A stretch of DNA of 10,741 nt from ZC4RG35 sp041747855 (GTDB lineage: Bacteria > Actinomycetota > Acidimicrobiia > Spongiisociales > ZC4RG35). Below, piece after piece: positions 1 to 7,242 of the stretch; positions within the stretch are counted from its first letter, which is position 1, and each line of letters starts with the position of its first letter. Position numbers and translations under genes: made by a program. Location of the stretch: assembly GCA_041747855.1 (NCBI GenBank), contig JBGTEJ010000076.1, positions 1 to 10,741 of the forward strand, written 5' to 3'. The notes beneath the pieces are model-generated. The model had not been told where the DNA came from. It was given only the letters and a program-made list of their open reading frames with translations, and searched no databases.

Positions 1-26
1 AGCAGGGAGGACTCGAGGCCTTCCCG

Positions 27-1262
27 TCAGAACTCGTAAGGGGGAGGGACCGCACCTGGTTCCAGACGACCCAGCTCTGCCCGGGCCACCGACCGACGAT
101 GGACTTCATCTGGACCGTCGGCGATCTGGAGCCATCGACCCATGGAGTACATCTCGGCGAGCGGGAAATCGCTGGTGAACCCTGCAGCGCCGAACAACTG
201 CATTCCCCTGTCAGCGACGAAAGTCAGGACTTCGGGGGCGACCACCTTGATCGCGGCGATCTCGGTCCTCGCCGATTTGGTTCCTCCCCGGTCGATCAGC
301 CAGGCCGTCTTCAACACCAGCAACCGGGCCTGTTCGATCCGAATCCGGGCGTCGGCAATCCACTCCTGGACCACACCCTGCTCTGCCAGGGGCTTGCCAA
401 ATGCAACTCTGGCCTTGGATCGCTGCACCATCAAGTCCAGACAGCGCTCTGCGGCCCCAATGGCTCTCATGCAGTGGTGGATTCGGCCGGGGCCAAGTCT
501 GGCCTGGGCGATGGCGAAGCCACCGCCCTCCTCCCCGAGCAGGTGGTCGACGGGAACCCGGGCTCCGTCGAAGAGGACTTGCGGGTGACCACCACGATCC
601 TGATAACCGAAAACTCGGGGTTCTCTCTCCACGACGACCCCCGGTGTGTCCATCGGCACGATGACCATCGATTGGCGACGATGAGGATCGGCGTCGGGGT
701 TGGTCACTCCCATGACGATCGAAACCTTGCACCGTTTCGAGGCTGCCCCTGACGAGAACCACTTCCTACCGGTCACAACCCAGTGGTCACCATCACGCTC
801 GATCCGGGTCCGGATGTTGGTCGCATCCGAACTGGCCACATCGGGCTCGGTCATCGAGAAGCAGGATCTGATCTCGCCCTCGAGCAACCGGTGAAGCCAG
901 ATTTCCTTCTGGGATGGAGTACCGAACATGTGAAGTATCTCCATGTTGCCGGTGTCGGGAGCCGAGCAGTTCAATGCCTCCGGGGCCAGGTAGGGACTCC
1001 GACCTGTGATCTCCGCGAGAGGTGCATATTCGAGTACCGACAAGCCCGCCCCATGCTCGGTGTCGGGCAGGAACAGATTCCACAACCCGCGGGATCTTGC
1101 CTCCCGTTTCAGCTCCTCGATGACCGCAGGATGGTGATGAGGGTCCCCGGAGTCCTCCATCTGCTGGCGGTAGACGCCTTCGGCCGGATAGACATGGCTG
1201 TCCATGAACTCCAGTAGTCGGGACCTGTACTCCTCGACCTTTGGGGAATAGCCGAAATCCAT
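27..1262 (-). CDS. Acyl-CoA dehydrogenase, ACAD10/11-like
   Basis: FAD-dependent flavoenzyme expected to oxidise an acyl-CoA to its trans-2-enoyl-CoA in the cytoplasm; the acyl substrate cannot be read from sequence. The 411 residues match the usual ACAD length. Seen: helical N-terminal domain to about residue 125, FAD/substrate motif FSMTEPDVASSDATNI (135-150), WFSSGAAS (168-175), beta domain to about 245, then the helical C-terminal domain with AFGKPL (287-292) and MQLFGAAGFTSD (354-365). At the catalytic-base position near 380 it reads ADGPDEVH, giving Asp382 where medium-chain enzymes have Glu, as in the ACAD10/11 branch. An in-frame ORF extends to 1358, but I chose ATG 1262: it gives the typical MDF start, avoids overlapping the upstream M50 gene, and has TAACTT exactly 7 nt upstream, suggesting a leaderless start. 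It probably also receives read-through from the M50 gene. Confidence 0.93.
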   Translation of the reverse strand: MDFGYSPKVEEYRSRLLEFMDSHVYPAEGVYRQQMEDSGDPHHHPAVIEELKREARSRGLWNLFLPDTEHGAGLSVLEYAPLAEITGRSPYLAPEALNCSAPDTGNMEILHMFGTPSQKEIWLHRLLEGEIRSCFSMTEPDVASSDATNIRTRIERDGDHWVVTGRKWFSSGAASKRCKVSIVMGVTNPDADPHRRQSMVIVPMDTPGVVVEREPRVFGYQDRGGHPQVLFDGARVPVDHLLGEEGGGFAIAQARLGPGRIHHCMRAIGAAERCLDLMVQRSKARVAFGKPLAEQGVVQEWIADARIRIEQARLLVLKTAWLIDRGGTKSARTEIAAIKVVAPEVLTFVADRGMQLFGAAGFTSDFPLAEMYSMGRWLQIADGPDEVHRRSVARAELGRLEPGAVPPPYEF

Positions 1263-1269
1263 GACTGCG

Positions 1270-1275
1270 AAGTTA
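1270..1275 (-). promoter_or_regulatory. Putative -10 box for the acyl-CoA dehydrogenase
   Basis: On the minus strand TAACTT lies 7 nt before ATG 1262, the TANNNT arrangement of actinobacterial leaderless genes. Its TAA is also the stop codon of the M50 protease. No -35 hexamer is recognisable. The motif is short, so chance occurrence is possible; support comes from the same spacing at 6877-6882, 6909-6914 and 9209-9214. Confidence 0.5.
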
Positions 1276-2022
1276 CCGTCCGGAGCCGTCTTCGTGCTCG
1301 TCATACGACCAGGTCTCAGGGTCCGATCCTGATGGTGGGTCTTCCGCGGGCAGGTCATAGTCGAGTTCAGGGATCGAAACCGGGTCTCGAGGACGAGATC
1401 CGGAGCTGAACTCGGACACCAGCATCCAGCCGGCGAGGATTGCCAGGAAGATCAGATTGAGTCGCAAGGCGACGAAGAGAGCTATGCCGGAGGTCACCAT
1501 GAAAATGAGGCGGGCCCAGACATCTGCCTTGTCCGGGACGACTTTGGTCAAGAGGGACATGAGCAGATGGCCGCCGTCCAACGGCCGGATCGGCAGCCAG
1601 TTGAGGAGTCCCCAGAACACATTGACATAGATGAGGAGCCGTACCGCAAGTCGGACCACCGGCTCGTCGAATGGGCCGAAGTAGAGAGAGAGTCCCCACA
1701 CGATCCCACCGAAAGCGAATCCGACGGCAGACCCGGCTGCGGCCACCAGGGCCCGACGCCCCGGTGGCAACTCCTGATCGGGTACACCCCATCGGGTCAG
1801 GCCTCCGAGTCCGTTCAATTCGATGGAGACGGACGCTCCAAAGGAACGCGCCACCAAGGCGTGCCCGAGTTCATGGACGATTATCGAAACGAAAATCACC
1901 AGTATCCAGGTCACCACGAAACGCCAGTCTGTGGAACCCGAGAACCAGGCGAGAGCGGCCGCGATCAGAAGGAACGAAGGCTGAATCGTCACCGGGATGC
2001 GGAAGAGGCGGAAAGTTGGCAA
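1273..2022 (-). CDS. M50 family site-2-protease-like membrane metalloprotease
   Basis: Integral-membrane zinc protease of the S2P/SpoIVFB type, which cleaves substrates within or next to the membrane; substrate unknown. From the proposed start it has 249 residues: an N-terminal RxFRIPVTIQPSF motif, a membrane segment at about 15-28, a second at about 35-57 carrying the zinc motif HELGH (His50, Glu51, His54), two central hydrophobic segments (about 92-115 and 123-140), the second conserved motif NWLPIRPLDGGH (141-152, Asp149 as third zinc ligand), and a pair of membrane segments at about 170-203. An acidic hydrophilic tail of about 45 residues follows; there is no PDZ or CBS domain. TTG 2022 is chosen because family members begin about a dozen residues before the IxPSF motif. 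The open frame runs on to 2349, but that part is antisense to the M20 gene and looks non-coding. GTG 2091 is an alternative start. Confidence 0.88.
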   Translation of the reverse strand: MPTFRLFRIPVTIQPSFLLIAAALAWFSGSTDWRFVVTWILVIFVSIIVHELGHALVARSFGASVSIELNGLGGLTRWGVPDQELPPGRRALVAAAGSAVGFAFGGIVWGLSLYFGPFDEPVVRLAVRLLIYVNVFWGLLNWLPIRPLDGGHLLMSLLTKVVPDKADVWARLIFMVTSGIALFVALRLNLIFLAILAGWMLVSEFSSGSRPRDPVSIPELDYDLPAEDPPSGSDPETWSYDEHEDGSGR

Positions 2023-2028
2023 GCCCCA

Positions 2029-2034
2029 ATGATG
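2029..2034 (-). promoter_or_regulatory. Weak putative -10 box for the M50 protease
   Basis: CATCAT on the minus strand lies 6 nt before TTG 2022. It matches TANNNT at positions 2 and 6 but not at position 1. It is listed because it supports the TTG start; the GGGG run between it and TTG is too close to serve as a normal ribosome binding site. Confidence 0.2.
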
Positions 2035-2073
2035 CCTGATCTGGGCCGTGAGCGCGGCATCACGCAGAATCGG

Positions 2074-2079
2074 TAGGCT
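2074..2079 (+). promoter_or_regulatory. Putative -10 box for the M20 peptidase
   Basis: TAGGCT is separated by 6 nt from ATG 2086, so transcription would start at or next to the A of the start codon (leaderless). No purine-rich ribosome binding site precedes this ATG, which fits. It lies in the 63-nt divergent gap shared with the M50 protease. Confidence 0.5.
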
Positions 2080-2085
2080 CGACTC

Positions 2086-3435
2086 ATGCACGATGATCTC
2101 AGGGCGGCTGTCGCCGCCGACATGCCCCGCCTGAAGGACCTCTTGTTCGATCTGATTCGTATGGAGTCGGTGAGCGCTGACGGCCACGACCGGGCCAAAG
2201 TCAGATCCACTGGCGAAGCGATCGTGGCGCTCGTCGAAGAGGCAGGTTTTGAGAGGGCGCAACTCCTCGAGAGCTCGGAGGGTCATCCTGCCGTGTTTGC
2301 GGAGATCCCAGCCCCCGACGGTGCCCCCACTCTTCTCCTCTATGCCCACTACGACGTTCAGCCAACCGGACCTATCGAGGAATGGAGGACCGGGCCGTTC
2401 GAGCCGTTCGAGGACAACGGGCGTATCTACGGTCGTGGCGCATCCGATGACAAGTCAGGGATCGTCATGCACCTCGGTGCGATCGCGGCGCACGGCGACC
2501 AGCTACCTGTTGGAGTCCAGCTGTTCCTGGAAGGCGAAGAGGAGGCCGGCTCGGGAGGTCTGCCGGAACTCCTCGAGCGCTACTCGCACATGATCACCCC
2601 GGACGTCATCGTCATAGGTGACGGTGGCAACTGGCAGGTCGGGGTGCCGGCTGTCCTGAAGTCACTACGTGGTCTCGCCGCGGTCAAGCTGGAGCTGAGG
2701 ACGATCGATTCCGCGGTCCACTCGGGACTCTTCGGAGGGATGGTGCCCGATGCATTGATGGCTCTGTCGAGACTGCTGGCGACTCTCCACAACGATGACG
2801 GGAGTGTGGCGATCGAGGGACTGGTCAGCGGAGAGGTCGAAAACCCGATGCCGGTACCCGAAGAGCTTCTCCGCTCTCAGGCTGGGGTTCCGGACGACCT
2901 GGAATTCATCGGCACCGGCCACGTTCTGTCCCGTCTCTGGACCCAGCCATCGATCTCGATCCTGGCGATCGATGCTCCCCGCGTCGCCGAGGCAATCAAC
3001 CAGCTGGTTCCCGTCGCCAGGGCCAAGGTGAGCATGCGTATTGCACCGGGACAGGACACGAAGGCTGCCCTCGAGGCCCTCAAAGACCATCTGCGCTCCC
3101 ATGTGCCCTGGGGTGCCCAACTCGAGTTCATCTACGAAGAGTCCGGGGATGCCACCACGCTGGACACTGACAACTTCGCGGTCAACGCCTGGAAGGAAGC
3201 CTTTGTCGAGGCCTACGGCATCGAGACCGTGGAAATGGGGACCGGAGGATCGATCCCCTTCATCTCCATGTTCAGCGAGAGATACCCCGGGATACCGATC
3301 TTGGTGGTGGGCTGCGGAGACCCTACATCGGCGATCCATGCCCCGAACGAGAGTCAAGACGTGGACGATGTGGAGAAGGCCACACTCTCTGAAGCCATCG
3401 CATTCAGACTGATAGCCGACAGATTCTCTCACTAG
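2086..3435 (+). CDS. M20 family dinuclear zinc peptidase (CNDP/ArgE-DapE-like)
   Basis: Cytoplasmic metallopeptidase or amidohydrolase, most like M20 dipeptidases. The 449 residues include the full metal-site set: YAHYDVQP (His88, Asp90), GRGASDDKS (Asp121, bridging metal ligand), LEGEEEAGS (Glu152 general base, Glu153 ligand), IGDG (Asp179) and SAIHAPNES (His418). The dimerisation/lid domain occupies about 195-320 and contains VHSGLFGG (His212). Nothing is missing, so it should be active; family motifs do not separate carnosinase-like, acylpeptide and succinyl-diaminopimelate specificities, though the HYDVQP and DDKS forms favour a dipeptidase. There is no signal peptide. It is transcribed alone, diverging from the M50 gene and ending 11 nt from the convergent TrmL gene. 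The ATG is supported by TAGGCT 6 nt upstream. Confidence 0.93.
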   Translation: MHDDLRAAVAADMPRLKDLLFDLIRMESVSADGHDRAKVRSTGEAIVALVEEAGFERAQLLESSEGHPAVFAEIPAPDGAPTLLLYAHYDVQPTGPIEEWRTGPFEPFEDNGRIYGRGASDDKSGIVMHLGAIAAHGDQLPVGVQLFLEGEEEAGSGGLPELLERYSHMITPDVIVIGDGGNWQVGVPAVLKSLRGLAAVKLELRTIDSAVHSGLFGGMVPDALMALSRLLATLHNDDGSVAIEGLVSGEVENPMPVPEELLRSQAGVPDDLEFIGTGHVLSRLWTQPSISILAIDAPRVAEAINQLVPVARAKVSMRIAPGQDTKAALEALKDHLRSHVPWGAQLEFIYEESGDATTLDTDNFAVNAWKEAFVEAYGIETVEMGTGGSIPFISMFSERYPGIPILVVGCGDPTSAIHAPNESQDVDDVEKATLSEAIAFRLIADRFSH

Positions 3436-3446
3436 TCAAGGCCGCG

Positions 3447-3911
3447 TCACCTGGCGCCGATGAAGCCGTGCTGACGCCAGCCCTCGTAGACAACGATGGC
3501 GACGGCGTTGGCCAGATTGATCGACCTCACGTCGGGAACCATGGGCAGCCGGACACGACCTGTGATCCAAGTCTGATCCTTCACGTCGACTGGCAAACCC
3601 ACCGACTCGGGCCCGAAGAGAAAGGTGTCTCCGGCCCGGTAAGCGATCTCGGAGTATGAGGCCTCTCCATCGACTGTGAGGGCAAAGATCCGCCCCGGAT
3701 CTAGCGCCTTCCGACAGGAGTCGATGTCGGAGTGAACGGTGACAACGGCCCGGTCCCGGTAGTCCATCCCGGCCCGGCGGAGCTTGGCGTCATCCATCTC
3801 GAAGCCAAGGGGCTCGACCAGATGAAGCTGGCAGCCAGTGACCGCGGCCAAACGCATCACGTTCCCAGTGTTTGGCGGAATCTCAGGTTGGAAGAGGACG
3901 ATGTTGAACAT
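3447..3911 (-). CDS. trmL: tRNA (cytidine/uridine-34-2'-O)-methyltransferase, TrmL family
   Basis: SPOUT-superfamily methyltransferase that, in the TrmL family, 2'-O-methylates the wobble nucleotide of certain leucine tRNAs using S-adenosylmethionine. At 154 residues it is a minimal SPOUT protein with no extra RNA-binding domain, the usual TrmL size. Seen: N-terminal FQPEIPPNTGNVMR (7-20, motif 1), LFGPESVGLP (98-107, motif 2) and PDVRSINLANAVAIVVYE (126-143, motif 3, trefoil-knot cofactor loop). Its ATG shares one base with the stop codon of nucS (TGATG), and no ribosome binding site is evident, so translation is probably coupled to nucS. Other SPOUT methyltransferases are possible, but the short length and motif set fit TrmL best. 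Confidence 0.92.
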   Translation of the reverse strand: MFNIVLFQPEIPPNTGNVMRLAAVTGCQLHLVEPLGFEMDDAKLRRAGMDYRDRAVVTVHSDIDSCRKALDPGRIFALTVDGEASYSEIAYRAGDTFLFGPESVGLPVDVKDQTWITGRVRLPMVPDVRSINLANAVAIVVYEGWRQHGFIGAR

Positions 3912-4579
3912 CAGCGGAGGTCGAACAGACGAAGATGAACATCCTCGGCCTCTCGTAATCCGTCGTAGTCGACCTCCACGGTGTCGACCCCTCTGGCGAT
4001 TGCCATCACCCTCGCCTGTGGTGAGATCGACTGGGCCACGAACATGCCTCTCACGGGTGCCAATCTGGGGTCATTGTCGAGCCGCTCCAGGTAACGCACG
4101 AGCTGTTCCACCCCATCGATTTCGCCTCTGCGTTTGACCTCGACGGCCACGGTCCGGCCATCGGCATCGACGCACAGGAGGTCGACCGGGCCGATGTCCG
4201 TCGGGTACTCCCTTCGAATGAGTTGGAGGCCCTCCTCCAGCACCCACGGCTGCTCGGCGAGAAGCTCCTGGAGATGGGCTTCGACACCGTCCTTCTGCAA
4301 TCCCGGATCATCCCCAAGCTCATGCGTCACGTCTTCGAACACCTCGTGGATCCAAACAGTCAGGATTTCGCCTCTCGAGTTGGTCACGACCCAGCGATCC
4401 TCATAGGTCTCGAGAAAGTTGGGCGCCACCATCCAATTCAAGGGCTTGGAAGCGTTCCCGTCGGAGTGGATCGCCAAGGTCCCGTCAGCTTTGACCATGA
4501 TCAGCCGGGTTGCCTCAGGGAGATGGGCTTTCAACCGACCGGAATAGTCGACACTGCATCGTGCAATAACCAGTCTCAC
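3911..4579 (-). CDS. nucS: Endonuclease NucS (EndoMS), mismatch-specific
   Basis: NucS makes double-strand cuts at mismatched DNA and is the core of the non-canonical mismatch repair used by many actinobacteria and archaea lacking MutS/MutL. The 222 residues are full length: N-terminal DNA-binding/dimerisation domain at about 1-110 and a RecB-like nuclease domain at about 115-215. Nuclease motifs are visible as GPVDLL (Asp133), VEVKRRGEID (Glu147, Lys149) and QLVRYLERL (Gln159, Tyr163). The C-terminus reads LRLFDLR, containing the LRLF-type hydrophobic peptide known to bind the beta sliding clamp in actinobacterial NucS. The start is GTG, supported by TACCCT 8 nt upstream. The gene overlaps trmL by one base. 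Finding nucS is the strongest taxonomic clue in the window. Confidence 0.95.
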   Translation of the reverse strand: MRLVIARCSVDYSGRLKAHLPEATRLIMVKADGTLAIHSDGNASKPLNWMVAPNFLETYEDRWVVTNSRGEILTVWIHEVFEDVTHELGDDPGLQKDGVEAHLQELLAEQPWVLEEGLQLIRREYPTDIGPVDLLCVDADGRTVAVEVKRRGEIDGVEQLVRYLERLDNDPRLAPVRGMFVAQSISPQARVMAIARGVDTVEVDYDGLREAEDVHLRLFDLR

Positions 4580-4587
4580 GGCTGGCG

Positions 4588-4593
4588 AGGGTA
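4588..4593 (-). promoter_or_regulatory. Putative -10 box for nucS-trmL
   Basis: TACCCT on the minus strand lies 8 nt before GTG 4579, consistent with a leaderless or nearly leaderless transcript covering nucS and the overlapping trmL. No -35 element or Shine-Dalgarno sequence is seen. Confidence 0.4.
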
Positions 4594-4656
4594 AACGACC
4601 AGATCCCGGTACGCACCCGTAGCCGACTCCGGCCCATCCATCTACGACTTCGCAGA

Positions 4657-4662
4657 TACACT
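4657..4662 (+). promoter_or_regulatory. Putative -10 box for the aldolase gene
   Basis: TACACT lies 9 nt before ATG 4672, within the 92-nt divergent gap shared with nucS. It would give a leader of only a few bases, and no Shine-Dalgarno sequence is seen before the ATG. Confidence 0.4.
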
Positions 4663-4671
4663 CGCTCGACG

Positions 4672-5696
<1,025 letters not shown>

Positions 5697-5700
<4 letters not shown>

Positions 5701-5864
5701 TCGAAGGACCACCCTCCGTTTACACCTGTATCGACTGCGGGGGCGACGCCCACCTGATCTCGTATCTCTCGCCAGACGAGCCACTCGAACCCGGGACCGC
5801 CCTCGCCTACCGCTGTTCGGATTGCTGGGAACGCTTCGACGTCGTTTGGGAGGAGGCCGAGTAG
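5697..5864 (+). CDS. Small zinc-ribbon protein (55 aa), function unknown
   Basis: The predicted 55-residue protein has two CxxC knuckles, CIDC (Cys11, Cys14) and CSDC (Cys40, Cys43), spaced 25 residues apart, the usual layout of a structural zinc ribbon. The rest is acidic, and it ends WERFDVVWEEAE. The chosen ATG overlaps the aldolase stop as ATGA, so it is likely co-translated; an in-frame ATG at 5661 lies within the aldolase gene and is less likely. The intact Cys pairs, tight coupling and absence of any other gene downstream suggest a real gene. I do not recognise the family. A nucleic-acid or protein-binding accessory role is only inference from the fold type. Confidence 0.7.
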
Positions 5865-5905
5865 ACGCCGCGTCACGCTATTCCCCACCTGTGGGGGAGA
5901 CCTCA

Positions 5906-5917
5906 CGGACGCGTCCG
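5906..5917. repeat. Perfect 12-bp palindrome
   Basis: CGGACGCGTCCG is its own reverse complement. It could be a protein-binding dyad or a cruciform/hairpin tip inside the larger 5883-6000 element. As it has no loop, an RNA hairpin here would need to open its central base pairs. Confidence 0.6.
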
Positions 5918-5937
5918 GGCGAAGGGGGTTTTCGTGA

Positions 5938-5952
5938 CCCACTCATAGTGGG
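5938..5952. repeat. 6-bp hairpin with 3-nt loop
   Basis: CCCACT-CAT-AGTGGG forms a perfect stem-loop. It is symmetrical, so it would form in transcripts of either strand between the two convergent genes. No run of T follows on either side, so a classical intrinsic terminator is not supported, though actinobacterial terminators often lack one. Confidence 0.6.
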
Positions 5953-5981
5953 AGTCCCTTCCAACTGCCCACTGTGGTAGT

Positions 5982-5996
5982 ACCTGGTGACCAGGT
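5982..5996. repeat. 7-bp inverted repeat with one central base
   Basis: ACCTGGT-G-ACCAGGT is a perfect odd-length dyad. Its right arm overlaps the right outer arm of the 118-nt element, so the two pairings compete. A GntR-like operator was considered from the TGGT/ACCA core, but the position downstream of both flanking genes argues for a structural or termination role. Confidence 0.55.
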
Positions 5997-6028
5997 GGGG
6001 CTTCAGGGCTGTGCGCCGGATTCGTCGC

Positions 6029-6901
6029 TCAGTTCTCCCAGCGGTGGACCCTGATCGAGTCCGGATCAAAGCCCATCTCCAGACAGAAGGCCGTGAACTC
6101 GCTTTCGGGCACCCCACGCCACTCCAATTGGTCGAGAGACTGTGGGATGGGAACATCGAGACGGAGGGTCGTGAGGTCCCGGTACAACATCGCTAGAGGA
6201 CGCATCGTGGCGAGTGTGGCCGCGAGCTTGTCCGCTCCCCTGGGGGTGACCTCCCATTCGGCCACCTCATCGGGAATCATCTCCAGACGTCGGTACCGGG
6301 CCAGGACTGCCGCTGCCGACTTGGCTCCCCAACCGGGCAGACCCGGGACGCCGTCGGCGGTGTCGCCGACTAGGGCCAGGTAATCGGGGATCGACTCGGG
6401 GCCGATGCCGAACTTGTCGTTGACTCCTGCCTCGTCGACCACCTTCTGCTCCCTCCGGTTATAGGTGACAATCCGGTCGGCGACGACGACTTGCATCATG
6501 TCCTTGTCAGGGCTGAGAATCACTACCTGTTCGACGTCCTCCACCCATCTGACCGCAGCTGAAGCCAGGGCGTCGTCGGCTTCGAACTCGTAGTTCTGCC
6601 AAACCACCACACCGATGGCCTCGAGCGCCCGCTCGGCCAGAGGAAACTGAGCCAGGATCGCCTCCTCCATCCCGATGGACGACTTGTACCCGACGAACAT
6701 GTCATTGCGGAACGATTCGACGACCGTGTCGAAGCTGGCAGCCACATGGGTCACCCCTGGCTCTCTGAGGAGGGCGAGGGTCGACTCGAGGATCCCCAAT
6801 GTGGCTCGGAGGTCCGTTCCGTCGGGACCGACCACGGTGTCCTTCCGGCCGAAGTGAGCCCTGAAGATTTCGTATGTACCATCGAGCAAGTGGAGACGCA
6901 C
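6029..6901 (-). CDS. Stand-alone 5'-3' exonuclease (FEN-like, PolI N-terminal domain homologue)
   Basis: Metal-dependent 5' nuclease related to the N-terminal domain of DNA polymerase I, expected to remove RNA primers or 5' flaps during replication and repair. From GTG 6901 it has 290 residues, the size of stand-alone versions such as the mycobacterial one. Seen: LDGTYEIFRAHFG (Asp7), SFDTVVESFRNDMFVGYKSS beginning at 56 (Asp58, helical-arch residues), EFEADDALA (105-113; Glu107, Asp109, Asp110), LSPDKDMMQ (129-137; Asp132, Asp134), LVGDTADGVPG (177-187; Asp180, Asp183) and a helix-3turn-helix segment, GLPGWGAKSAAAVL. The open frame continues 36 codons upstream to 7009, but the family begins at VRLHLLDGTY, and TAGGAT sits 7 nt before that GTG. 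The first 12 bases overlap the start of the divergent 6890 gene. Confidence 0.93.
   Translation of the reverse strand: MRLHLLDGTYEIFRAHFGRKDTVVGPDGTDLRATLGILESTLALLREPGVTHVAASFDTVVESFRNDMFVGYKSSIGMEEAILAQFPLAERALEAIGVVVWQNYEFEADDALASAAVRWVEDVEQVVILSPDKDMMQVVVADRIVTYNRREQKVVDEAGVNDKFGIGPESIPDYLALVGDTADGVPGLPGWGAKSAAAVLARYRRLEMIPDEVAEWEVTPRGADKLAATLATMRPLAMLYRDLTTLRLDVPIPQSLDQLEWRGVPESEFTAFCLEMGFDPDSIRVHRWEN
6877..6882 (+). promoter_or_regulatory. Putative -10 box for the 107-aa gene
   Basis: TACCAT is followed 7 nt later by GTG 6890. The box lies inside codons 7 to 9 of the oppositely oriented exonuclease gene. Confidence 0.45.
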
Positions 6902-7213
6902 GACCCCGATCCTAAGCCTTCCGAAGACCCCTGGGACCAGTTCTCCGCTGAGTTCAAGGGTCTCGGCCACAAGCTCCAGGCCACCTATCGGGGCGTCGTG
7001 GACGAGCAAGGGCCATCCGAAGGCGAGGTGCGGGAAGCTTTCTCCACACTTGCCCGCGCCTGGGGTCTCGTGGCGGGAACCGTAGGAACGGCTTTCAATG
7101 ACCCAGAGACCCGGAGCAAGCTGAAGCTGGCGGCCACTACCTTCGCCACGGCGGTCGGCACCACCCTCGCCGACCTCGGCGCCGAACTGAACCGGGCCGA
7201 CGAAGAAGAGTGA
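6890..7213 (+). CDS. Uncharacterised 107-aa helical protein
   Basis: I do not recognise this family. The predicted soluble protein has an acidic, proline-rich N-terminus (about 1-20), then mainly helix-forming sequence with alanine- and leucine-rich stretches at about 45-65 and 75-100, ending in NRADEEE. The alanine-rich segments carry scattered charged or polar residues and are not clear membrane spans. The frame stays open from 6746, but that region is antisense to the exonuclease gene. GTG 6890 is preferred because TACCAT stands 7 nt upstream and because residues before it look like antisense translation. The start codons of this gene and the exonuclease overlap head-to-head. A regulatory link between the two is possible but unproven. 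Confidence 0.65.
   Translation: METHDPDPKPSEDPWDQFSAEFKGLGHKLQATYRGVVDEQGPSEGEVREAFSTLARAWGLVAGTVGTAFNDPETRSKLKLAATTFATAVGTTLADLGAELNRADEEE
6909..6914 (-). promoter_or_regulatory. Putative -10 box for the 5'-3' exonuclease
   Basis: TAGGAT on the minus strand stands 7 nt before GTG 6901, the same hexamer and spacing as at 9209-9214. It lies inside the codons of the divergent 6890 gene. Confidence 0.55.
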
Positions 7214-7225
7214 GGTCAGCGGGTC

Positions 7226-7242
7226 CTCGCCCTACATGCGAG
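7226..7242 (+). terminator. Weak hairpin after the 107-aa gene
   Basis: CTCGC and GCGAG form a 5-bp stem around the 7-nt loop cctacat, 12 nt after the stop codon. No T-tract follows, only TAAACC. This is the only plausible terminator-like structure in the 7214-7404 gap. Otherwise that gap contains a small GTTC-TG-GAAC dyad at 7354-7363 and no convincing TANNNT promoter. Confidence 0.2.

Larger units (their letters stand above)
5883..6000. repeat. 118-nt dyad-rich element closed by a 9-bp inverted repeat
   Basis: The outer arms CCCCACCTG (5883-5891) and CAGGTGGGG (5992-6000) are exact reverse complements. Between them are a perfect 12-bp palindrome (5906-5917), GGGT/ACCC arms (5926-5929 with 5937-5940), a 6-bp stem with a 3-nt loop (5938-5952), a short CCAC-T-GTGG dyad (5969-5977) and a 7-bp dyad with one central base (5982-5996). 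The left outer arm can instead fold locally as CCCCA-CCTG-TGGGG (5883-5896). The element lies between the convergent ends of the zinc-ribbon gene (stop at 5864) and the exonuclease gene (stop at 6029). No T-tract follows on either strand and no clear target duplication flanks it. It may be a bidirectional terminator, a structured RNA or a small palindromic mobile element. The rest of the 5865-6028 gap shows nothing. Confidence 0.65.

Noticed and set aside
99..752. Long plus-strand ORFs opposite the acyl-CoA dehydrogenase
   Set aside because: They are antisense shadows produced by high GC; the minus-strand frame carries full ACAD motifs.
1263..1358. Longer acyl-CoA dehydrogenase start at 1358 or 1304
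   Set aside because: Both overlap the M50 gene, neither has a ribosome binding site or TANNNT box, and the added residues are absent from the usual family start.
2023..2349. N-terminal extension of the M50 protease frame
   Set aside because: It is antisense to the strongly supported M20 coding start and its residues look like antisense translation, with no family resemblance.
5883..6000. Integron attC site interpretation of the dyad element
   Set aside because: The outer arms do not resemble GTTRRRY/RYYYAAC core sites, and the flanking genes are ordinary chromosomal genes rather than a cassette array.
6746..6889. Upstream extension of the 107-aa gene to ATG 6746
   Set aside because: It would be antisense to 48 codons of the well-supported exonuclease, and the extra residues look like antisense translation.
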